Position numbers and translations under genes: made by a program. From contig NC_089432.1 in assembly GCF_026210795.1 (NCBI RefSeq), positions 3,038,001 to 3,102,000 of the forward strand: a stretch of 64,000 nt of DNA, written 5' to 3'. Positions 1 through 11,445 of this stretch are shown piece after piece; position 1 is the stretch's first letter; every line of letters begins with the position of its first letter. Origin of the DNA: Rhizophagus irregularis (taxonomy: Eukaryota; Glomeromycota; Glomeromycetes; Glomerales; Glomeraceae). The notes below the pieces were generated by a model, which had not been told where the DNA came from, searched no databases, and saw only the letters and a list, made by a program, of their open reading frames with translations.

Positions 1-1313
1 TTTTTGGGAACTTCAACATTATTCTTCTGTTCACTTGATAATTGAACATTTTCTTTTTGAATAATTTTATCTAATTTTGCAATAACATGGTTGACAGTTG
101 GACGATTATCTGGTTCATAATTCCAGCAATCTGATATACGTAGTAAGATTATAATTAATCAATATTGTCATTATTAATCTAATTAGTTTAATTGTACTTA
201 CCAGTGTATATTTTTATGTAATCTACAGGTGTATTAAGTATAGGATTTTCTCTAAGACCTCGTACAATTTCCATAGCCAAACCAACATCACATGGATGTG
301 GATCATTATGAAAAGGTGGCCGACCACTAGAAATTTCCCACAAGAGTATGCCGATACTGTAGATGTCACTCTTTTTATTTAATGAATATACTTGTATTTT
401 ATTATTACTATCCCTTTTTCTATTATATGCTTGTGGATCAATATAAGCAATCCTTCCAAATAAATTTTGTTGAATATTGGATGATTCTTCAATCCTTTTT
501 GACAAACCAAAATCTGCTAATTTAATGGTATTCTTATGAACTAATATATTATTTGAGTGCTATTATTAAATGCAATGACTAAATTAGTATAAAATTATAC
601 AGTATAATTTATTAACATGTAAATAACTGAAGTAAATAACCTACCAAATCACGATGAACAATACCTTCATCATGTAAGCATGATATGGCATTAGCTAATT
701 GAAATGCTAGATCCAATTTATTTTTCCAAGTGAGACTATCAAAATGTTCACTTAAATAATTTCGGAGAGTACCACTATCGGCATATTCCATAACCAGTAA
801 ATATTTTTTTGAATTATCATCTTGGTTTGCTTTGAGAAAAAAAAGAAAAATTATTTTGATTATTTTTTCCAAAAAAAAAATATAATAACGATTCAAATTA
901 TATATTATACCTGTTGTAATGCCACAAAAACGAAGAATGTTTTCATGAAAATCTACTTCGCGCTGAAGATTAAGCTTAATATTGAAAATAAAATTTTATG
1001 TTAAAAACATAATATATAACTAAAGATATAAATACAAAAAAAAAAAGATAAACTGTTAACATATAATTGTTATAATTACTTCATTAACAATTTCTTTAAC
1101 TGTAATGTTATTGAAATTAAAGAAAGATTTTAATGCTAAATGATTACGCAAACTTTTCCAGTTAGCACGATATACTTTTCCAAAACCTCCAGAACCAATT
1201 TCTTGAATATTATTAAAATGTTTGTAATCGTAATATTTAATGTGCTTTTTTGCAATAGCTTCTTCAATCCAATCAATCCACTCATTTGAATTAAATTCAG
1301 TACTATTAGACAT
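1..1313 (-). CDS. Protein kinase-Sel1 repeat protein, N-terminal part (3' end outside window)
   Basis: Five exons can be placed: complement(<1..130, 202..559, 645..829, 911..974, 1080..1313). Exon 1 starts MSNSTEF, the start shared by its paralogues, and carries the glycine loop GSGGFGKVYRA and the LALK lysine. Exon 3 gives [17 protein letters not shown] and IVHRDL; exon 4 continues the catalytic loop (HSNNIL) and gives the ADFGLS metal-binding motif and KKSDIYSIGILLWE. Exon 5 begins CWNYEPDNRPTV, the end of the kinase fold, and runs off the window before the Sel1 repeats expected from the paralogues. Introns have GT..AG ends and phases 0, 1, 0, 1. All canonical catalytic residues are present (K, HRD, DFG), so it is likely an active Ser/Thr or tyrosine-like kinase. 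The place of APE is taken by an AYIDPQ-type motif, as in all copies here. The Sel1 part is inferred, not seen. Confidence 0.88.
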
Positions 1314-2282
1314 GATTGATACAAAACGTTGATTCAGTTTGTACTCAAAGTTTAATAATAAAAAGAAAATTATAAAAAAATTAAAAAAGTAAATTTTTAA
1401 GGTAAAAAGTTATGAACTTCTTAAAATTTAAATGATTTTAAGTTCATCGTAACGTAGTGCAGAATGTGTTAGCACGCCGAAATGTGTGAAATGTGTGACA
1501 GGTAAACAGGTTACGCCAATAATGTGGCGCAACAGTCAATCACCTACTTGACTGTACTACCATGGACAAACAAAAAATTTTGTGTGATCTGCCCATGACA
1601 GTACGTGCAGTCGTGCACTGTCATATTGCATCATGCAGAGATCACGTGAACTTACTAAAAAAATTCTTTAGTATAAATATCTTTTCGAAAATAAATATTG
1701 CGTAATATTAATATATTGTGTAAGTGTTTAAAGAAAAATTTATTGCACCATTAAATTTCTCATCATTAAATATTTTTTTAAATAAAATAGTCGCATAATT
1801 ATGTTTTAATGATTTTTTTTATTTATTGAGCGAGATGAAAATGAAGATAAAAAGTTTATTATAATAAAGATATATTCCTTATGAAACTAGGGAGCGTAAA
1901 CCGTTCAGGTCCGAAGCATAATCAATTTATTTACATCACGTAACATGTACATAAAAACGTAAACTAAATACAAAATCTAATTTGTCGATAAGCATTCGGA
2001 ACAGAACGACATTGCATCTGAAATGCTTGGAAGTAAATGGTTCTACGCTACGCTTCAGACAAAAATTTCAGAAAGAAAATATCCAATTAATGCAATAAAT
2101 TATCATTTTTTTAGTTTTTGTTAATTCTGCCATCAAACATGTAATCACTAGAAAAAAGCAACAGAATAAAATATTAAGCAAAAAATGGATTTGACTCATT
2201 ACCAAATTTTTGCACCATACACATAGATGTAGCATGCAATGATTATTTAATCCGCAATAACACTTACAAATCCCTCTCCAGA
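1314..2282. other. Intergenic region upstream of the kinase-Sel1 gene
   Basis: No convincing gene. The first 350 bases resemble the sequence upstream of the minus-strand paralogue ending at 21755, including a plus-oriented TATAAATATCTTTTCG word near 1670 that recurs near 22176. This suggests the two genes were duplicated together with their upstream DNA. The rest (about 1740-2280) shows nothing recognisable. Confidence 0.5.
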
Positions 2283-3500
2283 ATGGCCTCCCATAGTATC
2301 ATGTCTTTCCCTAAATCGATTTTTTTTAGAAATATTTTTAATAAAAAAAAACATCACGATAATGGCGAACATCTCCTTGTCACTTTCTCAACTTACCAAA
2401 ATTTAAATTTTCACAGCGGGTCAATGGCCAACAATAATGAATCTCGGTCAACTTTCATGGGTTATAGCTGGATTATTGAACATTCGTCGATCCAACTCTC
2501 ACCTTTAACGCTTCCTCCAGATATTTCCCCTTATCAACTAAAGCAGAGACTTTAACGATATGCACTGCGCTAGCAAATTGTCCAAAACACAGTACGATCG
2601 AAATTTCACCATTTCACAATGCTGTATTAGTCAGTTTAACTCCTTCAGCTCCCCACAAATGTCTCCAAGATGTTCTTTAAAAATTATTGTTTAATTATAT
2701 TGTTAAATCTACAGTTATCTTACACAAGTTAAAGCACACTCCGGAATCCGTCTAAATGAAGCGGTCGATGAGCAAGCCAAATTGGGCCTATTATATATCT
2801 TGAGACGCTCTAATTATTAATGCAAGGAACACCTCGATTATTACTGCCAATATCATTTGAACAATTCAATTTCTTCCGACCGCGATATACGCAAAACTCA
2901 ATAAATTCATACAACACTCAAACCTCGATTTTATTAAGCATACTCATGAAAAAGATGACATCAACCAAGACCAAGGAGGGGATAAATTATAATCCCGTCT
3001 CGCGTCCTACCTTTCAAAAATTAATCAGTTACCAAACCAAATCACTTATCTACGGATAACAATTTTACGAAAAAATTATCCAGCTCTCATCACAGAACAA
3101 ATTTATTACCCGCATTGTCAAATCCAAATATGGTCATTAATGATCTCTTACTACGTCACATTAGTGACAATCACATAAACATTTTTTGATTTCTATTCTA
3201 CCTGACAAATTAATACTTCTGATTAAACATTCCGCTATACGTAATCCCGTCTTCAGTTGGTTGCGTACTAATATCCTCCAATCAATGAATGTCACCCGAT
3301 CTATTTATTATGTCACAACCTCATCCCGGAACCTCGTTAGGATTTTTATATTGCTCTTTTTATTCAAGAAATTTGGAAACTTTACTGTCAATGGAGTTGA
3401 ACATCTCCTTTCAAAACGGATTTCACAAATTATTATAAACTTTACAAATACTAGACATTCACATCAATCACGTGAATCACAACGCAACAAATTTTATTGA
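2283..3500 (+). pseudogene. Decayed LINE (non-LTR retrotransposon) relic with RNase H domain
   Basis: Pieces of an RNase H-like domain appear in order but in different frames. First comes MGYSWIIEHSSIQLSP (about 2457-2505), then a segment with STKAETLTICTALANCP (about 2535-2590), then QVKAHSGIRLNEAVDEQAK (2725-2781), which matches the late RNase H motif of non-LTR retrotransposons (AHSGI..NE..D..AK). A further open stretch at 3186-3500 (starting MISILPDKL) may be the segment after RNase H. At least two frameshifts and several stops separate the parts, so the element is dead. The reverse transcriptase that should lie upstream is not visible, so this is a 5'-truncated copy. The motif assignment rests on family knowledge. 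Confidence 0.6.
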
Positions 3501-6500
3501 TTATTCTCCGCAATCACCCACCAAATCCTCTTGCGCATCAGTTTTGGATCCGGTGGACATCAAATAGCTTTCTTCACAGTGGTCCGTGATTCCATTTCTT
3601 ATCTGTTAATTTTCTTTCTTCATAATTCCTTGTTTATCATTTGTAAATAGATTTATAACAACGTCATAGCCCCGCTTTTCTATCTACGAAGGATGAGTCA
3701 ACCTAAGGGTGGATGATAGTATAAAAAAATAATTTTTTATATCCATAGTTTAGATCTTTTCTTTTCCATTTTGGATTTTGGATATGTACTTTTATATTCT
3801 CTGATACTACTTTTCTAGTTAAAAAAAACAAAATAAAATAAATTTTAAAACAAAAAATGGAATTGTAAATAAAATTAAATATGTTAAATTTTAAGTATGC
3901 AATTATTAATTTCATGCACTTGTATAATTTTAATACCAAAATTATAAAATTTGAATTTGCAATTTTTGGCTACAATTTTTTGAGAAACTTGCAAATCTTG
4001 CATCTTACCGACAATAATTTTGCATAGACTAAATTTATTTAATTTTCTTTTTTTTATCATTTGAAGAAATAATTAGTTAAATGAAATTTTTTATGATCTT
4101 TCAGAATAAAAAAAATCATACAATTTCTTATTAGTATTGCCTTTTGTCGATTCTCGTCAGGTCACAGTGACGTAAGTCAGATAGAAGCAATCGCGACCTT
4201 ACATATTTTTATTAGAGAAAAAAACTCTTTCCGTAAATTTTTCGGTACAAATTTTTTACACAACCGTCTTTCAAAGAGTTTTTTTATTAATAACAAACTA
4301 TTTTCTTCAAGGAACACTTTTTTACACAATATTATAATTTGCCTCGAAATAATTTAATACAAAATTTTAGGAACGAATTTTTTTTTTCTACGACTCACTC
4401 TGCCTGTAACTATTCTTCTAATCATTATCCTCGTTTCAAACTGTGGATTCAACTTCAACATCACCCTTGGTAGCTACGTCTCAAAAATAAAAATTAGACT
4501 ACACAAACCTACAAAATTTTATATCACCTTTCCTTTGAATTTCGCTCAATTACTTCCACGATGTTCACAACTAATGACATACGTGAAAGTTTCACATTGT
4601 ACAACAAGAAGATCGCCACATCAAAAGAATATCGCCCCTCATGCAACTTAACATTAGCTATATAATTAGCAAATACCTCACATACGTTTTCTCATTTTTC
4701 TGAAAAGCGTGGTTGCAAAATACTTTCTACGCATAGTACCTTACAAAAAGCAGAACAAAATCTTCTCAAGGAAGGAGAACGTGCACAATATCGTGCCAAC
4801 TCAGAGAAATTCATCATCAAGAACGAGAAGTAAAATAGAAACTTAAAGTGTCAGACAGGTTGATGATATATTAGCCTCATCACAAGCCGTTTCAAATTTA
4901 ACCTCAATGCCTAAGCACGTGATTTCTTAATCAACGTGACGTCGTGACGTCTTCATCAAACGAACGTATACCTCCTTCGTCGGATGATGAAATACCCAAG
5001 AAGAAACGTAATCCAACGAACACTAATCACCCTTCTGATACATAGAATATTGAAACTGAAGCCTCGGCTTCCACACATTTACCATCTCCGTTACGAAATT
5101 GATTATAACTTTCTTTTTTTTATAAAACAACAATAGCATAGTTTGTATCATTCTACCTTAAACAGTATTTACAGGTGGCATTTTCAATAAAGGACAAAAA
5201 CGGAAATGTTCTATTATAAATTTGATCCGAGAATTTAATAAAAATTCTATCTTAACGTACTTAAGCAACTAAGTCCTTTGTCACGTTCATTTAAAATCAG
5301 ATTTCACGTGTAATACATTTATAAATACTGGGTGACAATTAGTCTATTAAACTATCAACTCCCAAAATAATTTGTATAATTTGTAGATTACTTTTCCAAT
5401 TATTACATTATATTCTACAATCTACATTATATTACTAAAAAATCATGTGAGGTAAAAGATTTTTATGCAAAGTAAAAAAATAAATAATTGAACGAGTATT
5501 TTCGGGTAATAGTACATTAATTTAATCTAGTAATTGAAAATATTTTAATAATAATATTATAAATAATAGTTGGTAAAAATATTTTTAAAATACTTTTATA
5601 ACTTCTTAATAAAGAATTCATTTTCACAACAAATAAAAGTATAGTCTTTGACTCTTTGCTTTATAGTGCTTTTATTTATCTTGATGAAACTTGAAATACA
5701 TAATACATAAGGAACTATAGCAAAAAATTCGTGGAATTTAATATATTGATTAAAAATTATTATTTCGCCTAATTGATTTTCATGATCAATGTGCATCTTA
5801 CTATTCCTTTCTTATTATTGGATTCAAATGTTAGTTTTTAACTCCTTAATTTGTCTTCCGATTGAACTTTTAAGCATATAAAAGAAGATTACAAATTAAT
5901 GATGATGTATGGAATATATATGAATATAATAAAATTAACGGGTCCCATAAGTAATTTTTCACTAAAATGAAATATTCCAGATAATATTTAATTCAGTTAA
6001 TATTGTTTTTTAAAAAAACATTTGTTGATATTTTAATTATAGAAATGAATTTGTTAATACAAGAGCCATTTATTATTTGAGCAAAATTTTTACACTTTAT
6101 TCGTTCTTAATTTTATTACGCCAAAGATTAGTAAGATTAGTGCAATGGTAATATGGAAGATACGATTGTCATGGTCTCAAATTCAAAAAAATACATCTAT
6201 CTTTCTTTTTGTTTTAAATTTACCAAATTAAAATTGCATAATAACCTTTTTAAGTTTATTATTAATTCACGTATATTCAATAAAATTTTCTATTCTTCAA
6301 TGTTGTCACCTTCATAATAATAACCTTTCCATACGGATATTATGAAGTACCTTTCATTTCTTTCATTTACCATATTTTATTGTTCATTTAGCTAATCATA
6401 TAATATTATTATTAATCTAAAAATTATTTTTCCTATCGTAAAGACAAAAAAAGCTTATGTGAAAAATAAGCAAACGTCTTTGATTATCGTTAATTAAAAT

Positions 6501-7069
6501 AAATTTATTAAATTTATTTTTGATATATAATTTGGCAATGGTTTTGGTATAATAGGTTTATTTTTATTTTTTAAAAAATACAGAAAAAATTTTTATATGA
6601 TGTACGTAAAATAATTTGCAAAGCATTGTCTAAATTACGACTTATATAATTAACCATCATTTCCATCACTTTAACCATCATGTCAGATTAGATTTATCAG
6701 CAGCTGCTTAATAGTACAAATAATAATACAAATGATAATATAAATGTTGCGCAATTTATTGATTCATAATTTTATTCTTTTACCTATAATAATTCTGGAA
6801 TTTATTTCGGGTAACTTGGTTATTCAGTTTATTTATATAACTAAAATTAAATTGTAAATTTGTAATCCACAACTCGATAAGTATCAGGTAATAGCAATTT
6901 AATATTTCTAATAATTATAATTATTTATTGACTTTTTGTAGTTGAAAATATTAATAATTTTTTGTCATTAAAAGAGATACGTTACAATTTCTACTATTGA
7001 TTCAACTATTGAATCGGGAAACGTAGATGAAAGAATAGTTTATATAGGAGATTTAGAAAAAAGAAAACA
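3501..7069. other. Long gene-poor AT-rich stretch
   Basis: No intact gene was found. A slightly more GC-rich part (about 4440-5100) contains short peptide-like runs, for example a charged run near 4740-4830 (LQKAEQNLLKEGERAQYRA), possibly old transposon coding DNA, but no family could be assigned. The short open frames at 3703-3939 and 5596-5796 (minus) are low-complexity and have no splice or start context. Confidence 0.4.
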
Positions 7070-8330
7070 AGCATATGGAATATATAATGGTTTTAAGTTA
7101 TTGTGAAAATGGAAATTCAAGAAATTATTTAATGAATATAAAAATTATGTAAGTTTTAAATCAAAAATTGGTCAATCACAACAAATTGCAAGAGGTCTTT
7201 AGATATTCATAATGCTGGAAAAGTTCACAAAGATTTTCATTCAGGCAATATATTACTTGATAACTCTTATCCATTTATAAGTGATTTAGGAATGTGTCGA
7301 CCAGCAAATATAAAGCAATCTGTTAAAGAAGAAGGAATTTATGGAGTATTACCATATATGGCACCAGAAGTTTTACGTGGATACCAACTAATATACAAAA
7401 GCAGCAGATATTTACTCATTTGGAATAATAATGAACGAATTTCTTTCTGAAGAATTTCCTTTTATTAATGATATTCCTCATGATGGATTTTAGCTATTAA
7501 AATATGTAAAGGATTTAGACCAACAATTTCTAAAGATGTACCAAAATTACTTGCATATTTGATAATAAAATGTTGGTATGCTGAAATAGAAAATAGAACA
7601 ACCACTAAAGAATTGTATCAGATATTAACAAAATGGAAGAATGAAATTAAAGATATTGAAGGGGGAAGATAGTGAAGATAGTGAATATAGCGAAGATGGT
7701 GAAGACCGGTGAAGGTAGTGAAGCTGATGAAGATGTTGAAGATGTTAAAGATGGTAAAGACAGTGAAGATGTTAAAGATAATAAAGATGTTAGAGAAGAT
7801 GGCGACAAGAGTCAAAATGGTGAAATATATTTTCAAATAAAAGAATGTAATAAAATTGGAAAGAAAAATTCAAACCCAGTTCAAATGAAAATAAATACAA
7901 AAGCTTCCAAACATACCCACAAGCATTTTATACTAGTAGAATTATAAATTTCAATAATCTTCCAAAGCCAGTAAATTCTTCAGATTTATCATCTGTTTAA
8001 TTCAGTTCAGCTGATTAAATTTAATTTTGTTTTATCATATAATCCATTTTACATTATTAATGTTATTTTATTTTCTAATAGATGCTAGCTATGATACTGC
8101 TCAATCAACTTCAGCAAATCCAAGTAATAATTACTATCATTATTGTTAACATTAAATTCTATGAATACATAATATGCAGTTTCAATGTTCAATTAAGTGA
8201 ATTAGGCAAGTTGTTATTTATTTGTAAATTGTAATTTTGCTAATATCATTTCTTTTCTAATTTATCTAATCTATTTTTTTTATAGAAATAAATGAAATTT
8301 GTCAAGATAGTGAACATAATATTGGATGAA
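7070..8330 (+). pseudogene. Degenerate tyrosine-kinase-like kinase (at least four frameshifts)
   Basis: The order of kinase motifs is preserved but the frame changes repeatedly. LSYCENGN and RNYL lie near 7090-7130, KVHKDFHSGNILLDN near 7220-7265 (HKD in place of HRD), SDLGMCRPAN near 7280-7310, YGVLPYMAPEVLRG near 7335-7380, and KAADIYSFGI near 7398-7430. After another shift come AIKICKGFRPTI and KCWYAE, and the kinase part closes with a stop at 7669. Further on, a tail containing YPQAFYTSRIINF (near 7910-7950) and a putative small exon (near 8081) match the tail of the intact kinase at 51151-52764. It therefore belongs to that subfamily, not to the kinase-Sel1 family. The lysine-bearing N-lobe is missing. 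A GAAGAT-rich expansion sits between kinase domain and tail. Confidence 0.75.
7655..7815 (+). repeat. GAAGAT-type degenerate hexamer/nonamer tract
   Basis: About 150 bases consist of variants of GAAGAT, GTGAAGATA and GTTAAAGAT. In one frame they would encode an Asp/Glu/Ser/Lys-rich acidic run. The tract lies between the kinase domain and the tail of the degenerate kinase. In intact relatives this position holds only a short acidic or polar linker, so it is likely a local slippage expansion. Confidence 0.6.
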
Positions 8331-8663
8331 GTTGCTTTTTATGTGAAATTTGAGTTAAATTACTAGATTGTATATTGAAGTTAGTTTTACTTCTATTTTT
8401 CTTTTATTATTCATGTAGTATATGGTACATATAGATTTATTGATTTTATTTAGGAATATTCTATAACAATAAAGATTTATTATTTTTATGCTCACTTGAT
8501 GATTATTACTTATTATAAAACTATAATACAGTATATTTTCAGCTGCAAACATCGTCTGGACATCATACAAGTTATATCTGAATATTATTTTTATGTTTAC
8601 TATAAAGTATTTATTTATTTTGTTAAATTTTTTTCTGTTTTTTAACATTAAGTTTTGTTCATT

Positions 8664-8819
8664 CCCAGTAAATAGTTTTTGTATAAATTTATACCAAACG
8701 GGCTCATTGGCTCGAAATCAAATTTATGCAAAAAATAATTCAAATTTAAGCCAATCTAGAGCCAATTATATATGGATGAGCCCATTTGGTACAAATTTAT
8801 ACAAAAACTATTTACTGGG
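8664..8819 (+). mobile_element. 156-bp palindromic MITE, copy 1
   Basis: The element begins CCCAGTAAATAGTTTTTGTA and ends with the inverted equivalent, giving terminal inverted repeats of about 50 bases around a short AT-rich centre. It is flanked by ATT on both sides (8661-8663 and 8820-8822), a possible 3-bp target duplication. A second copy in opposite orientation starts 43 bases downstream. It has no coding capacity; the open frames overlapping it are by-products. Confidence 0.8.
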
Positions 8820-8862
8820 ATTATATTGGATCTGAATTGCCGCTTTCATAAGGTTTCCATAT

Positions 8863-9023
8863 CCCAGCAAATAGTTTTTGTATAAATTTGTACCAAATGG
8901 GCTCATCCATATATAATTGACTCCAGATTAGCTTAAATTTGGATTGTTTTTTGCATAAATTTGAGCTAATTTCGAGCCAATGAGCCCGTTTGGTATAAAT
9001 TTATACAATAACTATTTACTGGG
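8863..9023 (-). mobile_element. 161-bp palindromic MITE, copy 2, inverted relative to copy 1
   Basis: Same family as 8664-8819: it starts CCCAGCAAATAGTTTTTGTA and ends ACTATTTACTGGG. The ATATATGGATGAGCCCA segment on the right side of copy 1 is on the left here in reverse complement, so the orientation is opposite. It is flanked by TAT on both sides (8860-8862 and 9024-9026). Confidence 0.8.
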
Positions 9024-9189
9024 TATATACTTTTTAGCAGGCCACATGAGATCCAAATCATCTTTATATCTTTATATCAGGAATTATGACATGTGAATAT
9101 AAAATATTTCATGCTGTTTGTTTTTGATAATATAAAATATCATTAATATCTTTGAAATTCCTGTAATTATTTATGATAATAAACCATAT

Positions 9190-9590
9190 TATTATATAAA
9201 CCTTATGATTATTTTTGATAATTATCAATATCACAAAAAAAAAAGAAGAGAAAAGAGAGAAGGAAAGATTGTACTATATTTAAACAATAAACAAATAAAA
9301 ATGTTACTGATGATGGAGCTGAGGCTAATGAAGCTAAGGCGTATGAGGCTGATAAGGGAAAAGGATAAGTAGCGTATACCCTAAGAACATGTTAAGATTC
9401 CCCCTTTTGATCTAATTCTTTTAATTCAATAATACATGAAACTATGGCAGGTCGAACAGGCTGTACTGATCAAAAGTTAATCACTAAATAAAATAATTGT
9501 GCTTTTTAGCAGGATTTTTGATTTTTTAATTTCATTTTGTTATTTTTTTTATTTTTTTTTTCAATAGGATAGGTCAAGCCCTCTAGTTTC
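9190..9590 (+). repeat. Dispersed repeat also present at 17618-17880
   Basis: The words TGATTATTTTTGATAATTAT, AAAAGAGAGAAGGAAAGA, ACAAATAAAA.TGTTACTGAT and, after an internal difference, a TTTTTTTCAATAGGA.AGGTCAA segment appear in the same order near 17618-17880. The copy here carries an extra 180 bases or so between the two halves. The element type is unknown; no terminal repeats could be fixed. Confidence 0.5.
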
Positions 9591-9839
9591 TATGAAACAA
9601 CAGGAGGATAACTACCATTTTGGTTTGGAATTATATAGTAGCTTATTGTCCAGAGTGTAGTGAAGGACTATATAATTTTATGAAGATTGATAACAATTAG
9701 TGTCACATGGCGATTTCTGGTTGTCTGCATGCATCATTTCTGATTGGTCCACACAGAATGTGTATTGAAATTTCATGCTACATCAAAAATAAACAAGTAA
9801 AAAAGTTTGATTACCTGATAATCTCATTTTTTTTGTTTT

Positions 9840-10140
9840 TTTATTAGATTTCAGCTAGTAAGTATATTTTTCTTTTAATCGACTTCAAAGAAATGTTTTT
9901 CTTATTTTTTTTCTAGAGTTTCTGGATTTTTTATACATACTGGACTTTAAAGGTAAATTAGGAAGAGAAGAGGTTTTTTTATTTGTTTAACTTTAAAGAA
10001 ACGTTTCTAATGTTTCATTTATTATTATTTTTTTTAAGGATGCCAGGTTTTTTGTACATGCCAGATTATTAAAAGCAATCAGAAAAAGAGGTTTTTAATT
10101 TGTCTGACTTTAAAGAAATGTTTCTAATGTTTCATTTGTT
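9840..10140 (+). repeat. Intron-like direct repeats with splice-like signals
   Basis: Segments of about 100 bases repeat with shared words GACTTTAAAGAAA.GTTTCT and TAATGTTTCATTT (near 9990-10020 and 10105-10140). Between them are short pieces bounded by TTTTTTCTAG or TTTTTTAAG upstream and GTAAGTA or GTAAATT downstream. No continuous reading frame links the pieces. Confidence 0.4.
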
Positions 10141-10154
10141 TAGAGCTCCAAATT

Positions 10155-10330
10155 TGACCTGATGGATCCGATAACCCAACAGGTTGACCCAAAAATTTGA
10201 GTCAGGTAGCAAATTTAATAACCTGACCTCAGATCAGGTCAGTCACAGTCACCCAACCTGACCCATTGAACTGATATATTTTGGTCAAAAATAAGATGGT
10301 TCAGCATTTTATATATATAAAAAAATGTCA
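10155..10330 (+). repeat. Left subterminal segment rich in ACCTGA/CAGGT words
   Basis: Dense in CCTGACC, CAGGTTGACCC and GGGTCAGGT-like words on both strands, starting just after AGAGCTCCAAATTTGACCTG. A related segment in inverted orientation lies at 13640-13858 (for example TCTGTTGACCC on its minus strand). The two may be the ends of one large element spanning 10.14-13.86 kb, but no matching target duplication was found. Confidence 0.4.
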
Positions 10331-10379
10331 AACTGACCTGAACCCAATGTTTTTTCATTATAAATAATAACAAAAACAT

Positions 10380-11020
10380 CTTTTTTTATTAAAAATGTCA
10401 GGTTCAATTAAAGAAACAAAAAAAAAGTTTTTTTAGTTAAAAATGTTGAATTTGACATTTTTTCATTAAATAAACAATAAAAAGTTTTTTATTAAAAAAA
10501 TGTCAAACCTGGCATTTTTTATTAAAAAAAACAAAAAAAAAATGTTTTTTTAATTAAAAAAATGTCAGGTTTGACATTTTTTCATTAAAAGAAATAAAAA
10601 ACATTTCTTTAATTAAAAAATATCAGGTTTAGCATTTTTCATTAAAAGAAACAAAAGAAATGTTTCTTTAATTAAAAATGTCAGGTTCATTAAAAGAAAC
10701 AAAAAAATTGTTTCTTAAATTAAAAAATGTTGAGTTCGATGTTTCTTCATTAAAAGAAACAAAAAAATTATTTCTTTAATCAAAAAACATCAAACCTGAC
10801 ATTTTTTATTATTAAAAGAAACAAAAAAAATATTTCTTTATTAAAAAACATCAGGTTTGGTGTTTCTTCATTAAAAGAAACAAAAAAATCATTTCTTTAA
10901 TTAAAAAATGTCAGGTTCGACATTTCTTCATTAAAAGAAACAAAAAAATTGTTCCTTTAATTAAAAAACATCGAACCTAATGTTTTTTATTAAAAGAAAC
11001 AAAAAAAAATTGTTTCTTAA
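10380..11020. repeat. Minisatellite with a unit of about 60 bp, some ten degenerate copies
   Basis: The word ATTAAAAGAAACAAAAAA recurs near 10583, 10644, 10694, 10754, 10815, 10871, 10933 and 10993, about 60 bases apart. Between these words lie TTTCTTTAATTAAAAAATGT and a small inverted pair of the type TGTCAGGTTCGACA. The last unit runs into the 10980-11180 open frame, which is therefore not treated as a gene. Related units recur at 13535-13640. Confidence 0.75.
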
Positions 11021-11445
11021 ATTTAAATATGAAAAACAACAGAATTTAATTTTTATTTTTTTAAATCTTAATTTTATTCATAACTTTACTGACAAAAAAT
11101 CTTACATTAACATAAAAAATAAACTAACTAAAAAAAGAAAAAAGTCTAACAAGAAAAAAAAAGGAACTAGTCAAAACTAATTCTAAAAAAACTTGTTAAA
11201 TCTCTTAAAAAAGAGAAGAAAAAATCATTTGGATAATACATAAAACTATCCCTGAAAAAGAGATAATTGAAATAATAAGAGAATAAAGAAAACTTTTCAA
11301 AAACAAGAAAGAAAATAAGGACCAAATTTTTTCCTATAATTCCCATATTTTTTAAGCATAAAATAAGAAAAAATGGCGAGAAATAGTGATAGAAAAATCA
11401 ATTAAAACATAGAAAAAATGAACAATTACCTGCCATAAAAATATT

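Noticed and set aside
612-1324. Extra open frames overlapping the first kinase-Sel1 gene (822-1004 +, 1136-1324 -)
   Set aside because: They lie in introns or out of frame with exons supported by family motifs and splice sites.
7618-7836. Minus-strand open frame of Phe/Ile/Thr repeats
   Set aside because: It is the antisense of the GAAGAT tract; low complexity, no gene features.
8355-8835. Open frames 8355-8648 (-) and 8593-8835 (+)
   Set aside because: The second runs into a palindromic MITE and the first is low-complexity AT-rich sequence without motifs.
10141-10330. Perfect terminal inverted repeats and an 8-bp duplication for the 10.14-13.86 kb interval
   Set aside because: Tips AGAGCTCC and AGGACTCGG agree only partly and the flanks agree at about four of eight bases, so element borders are not claimed.
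10980-11180. Lys/Asn-rich open frame
   Set aside because: Starts inside the minisatellite and is a pure A-rich composition effect.
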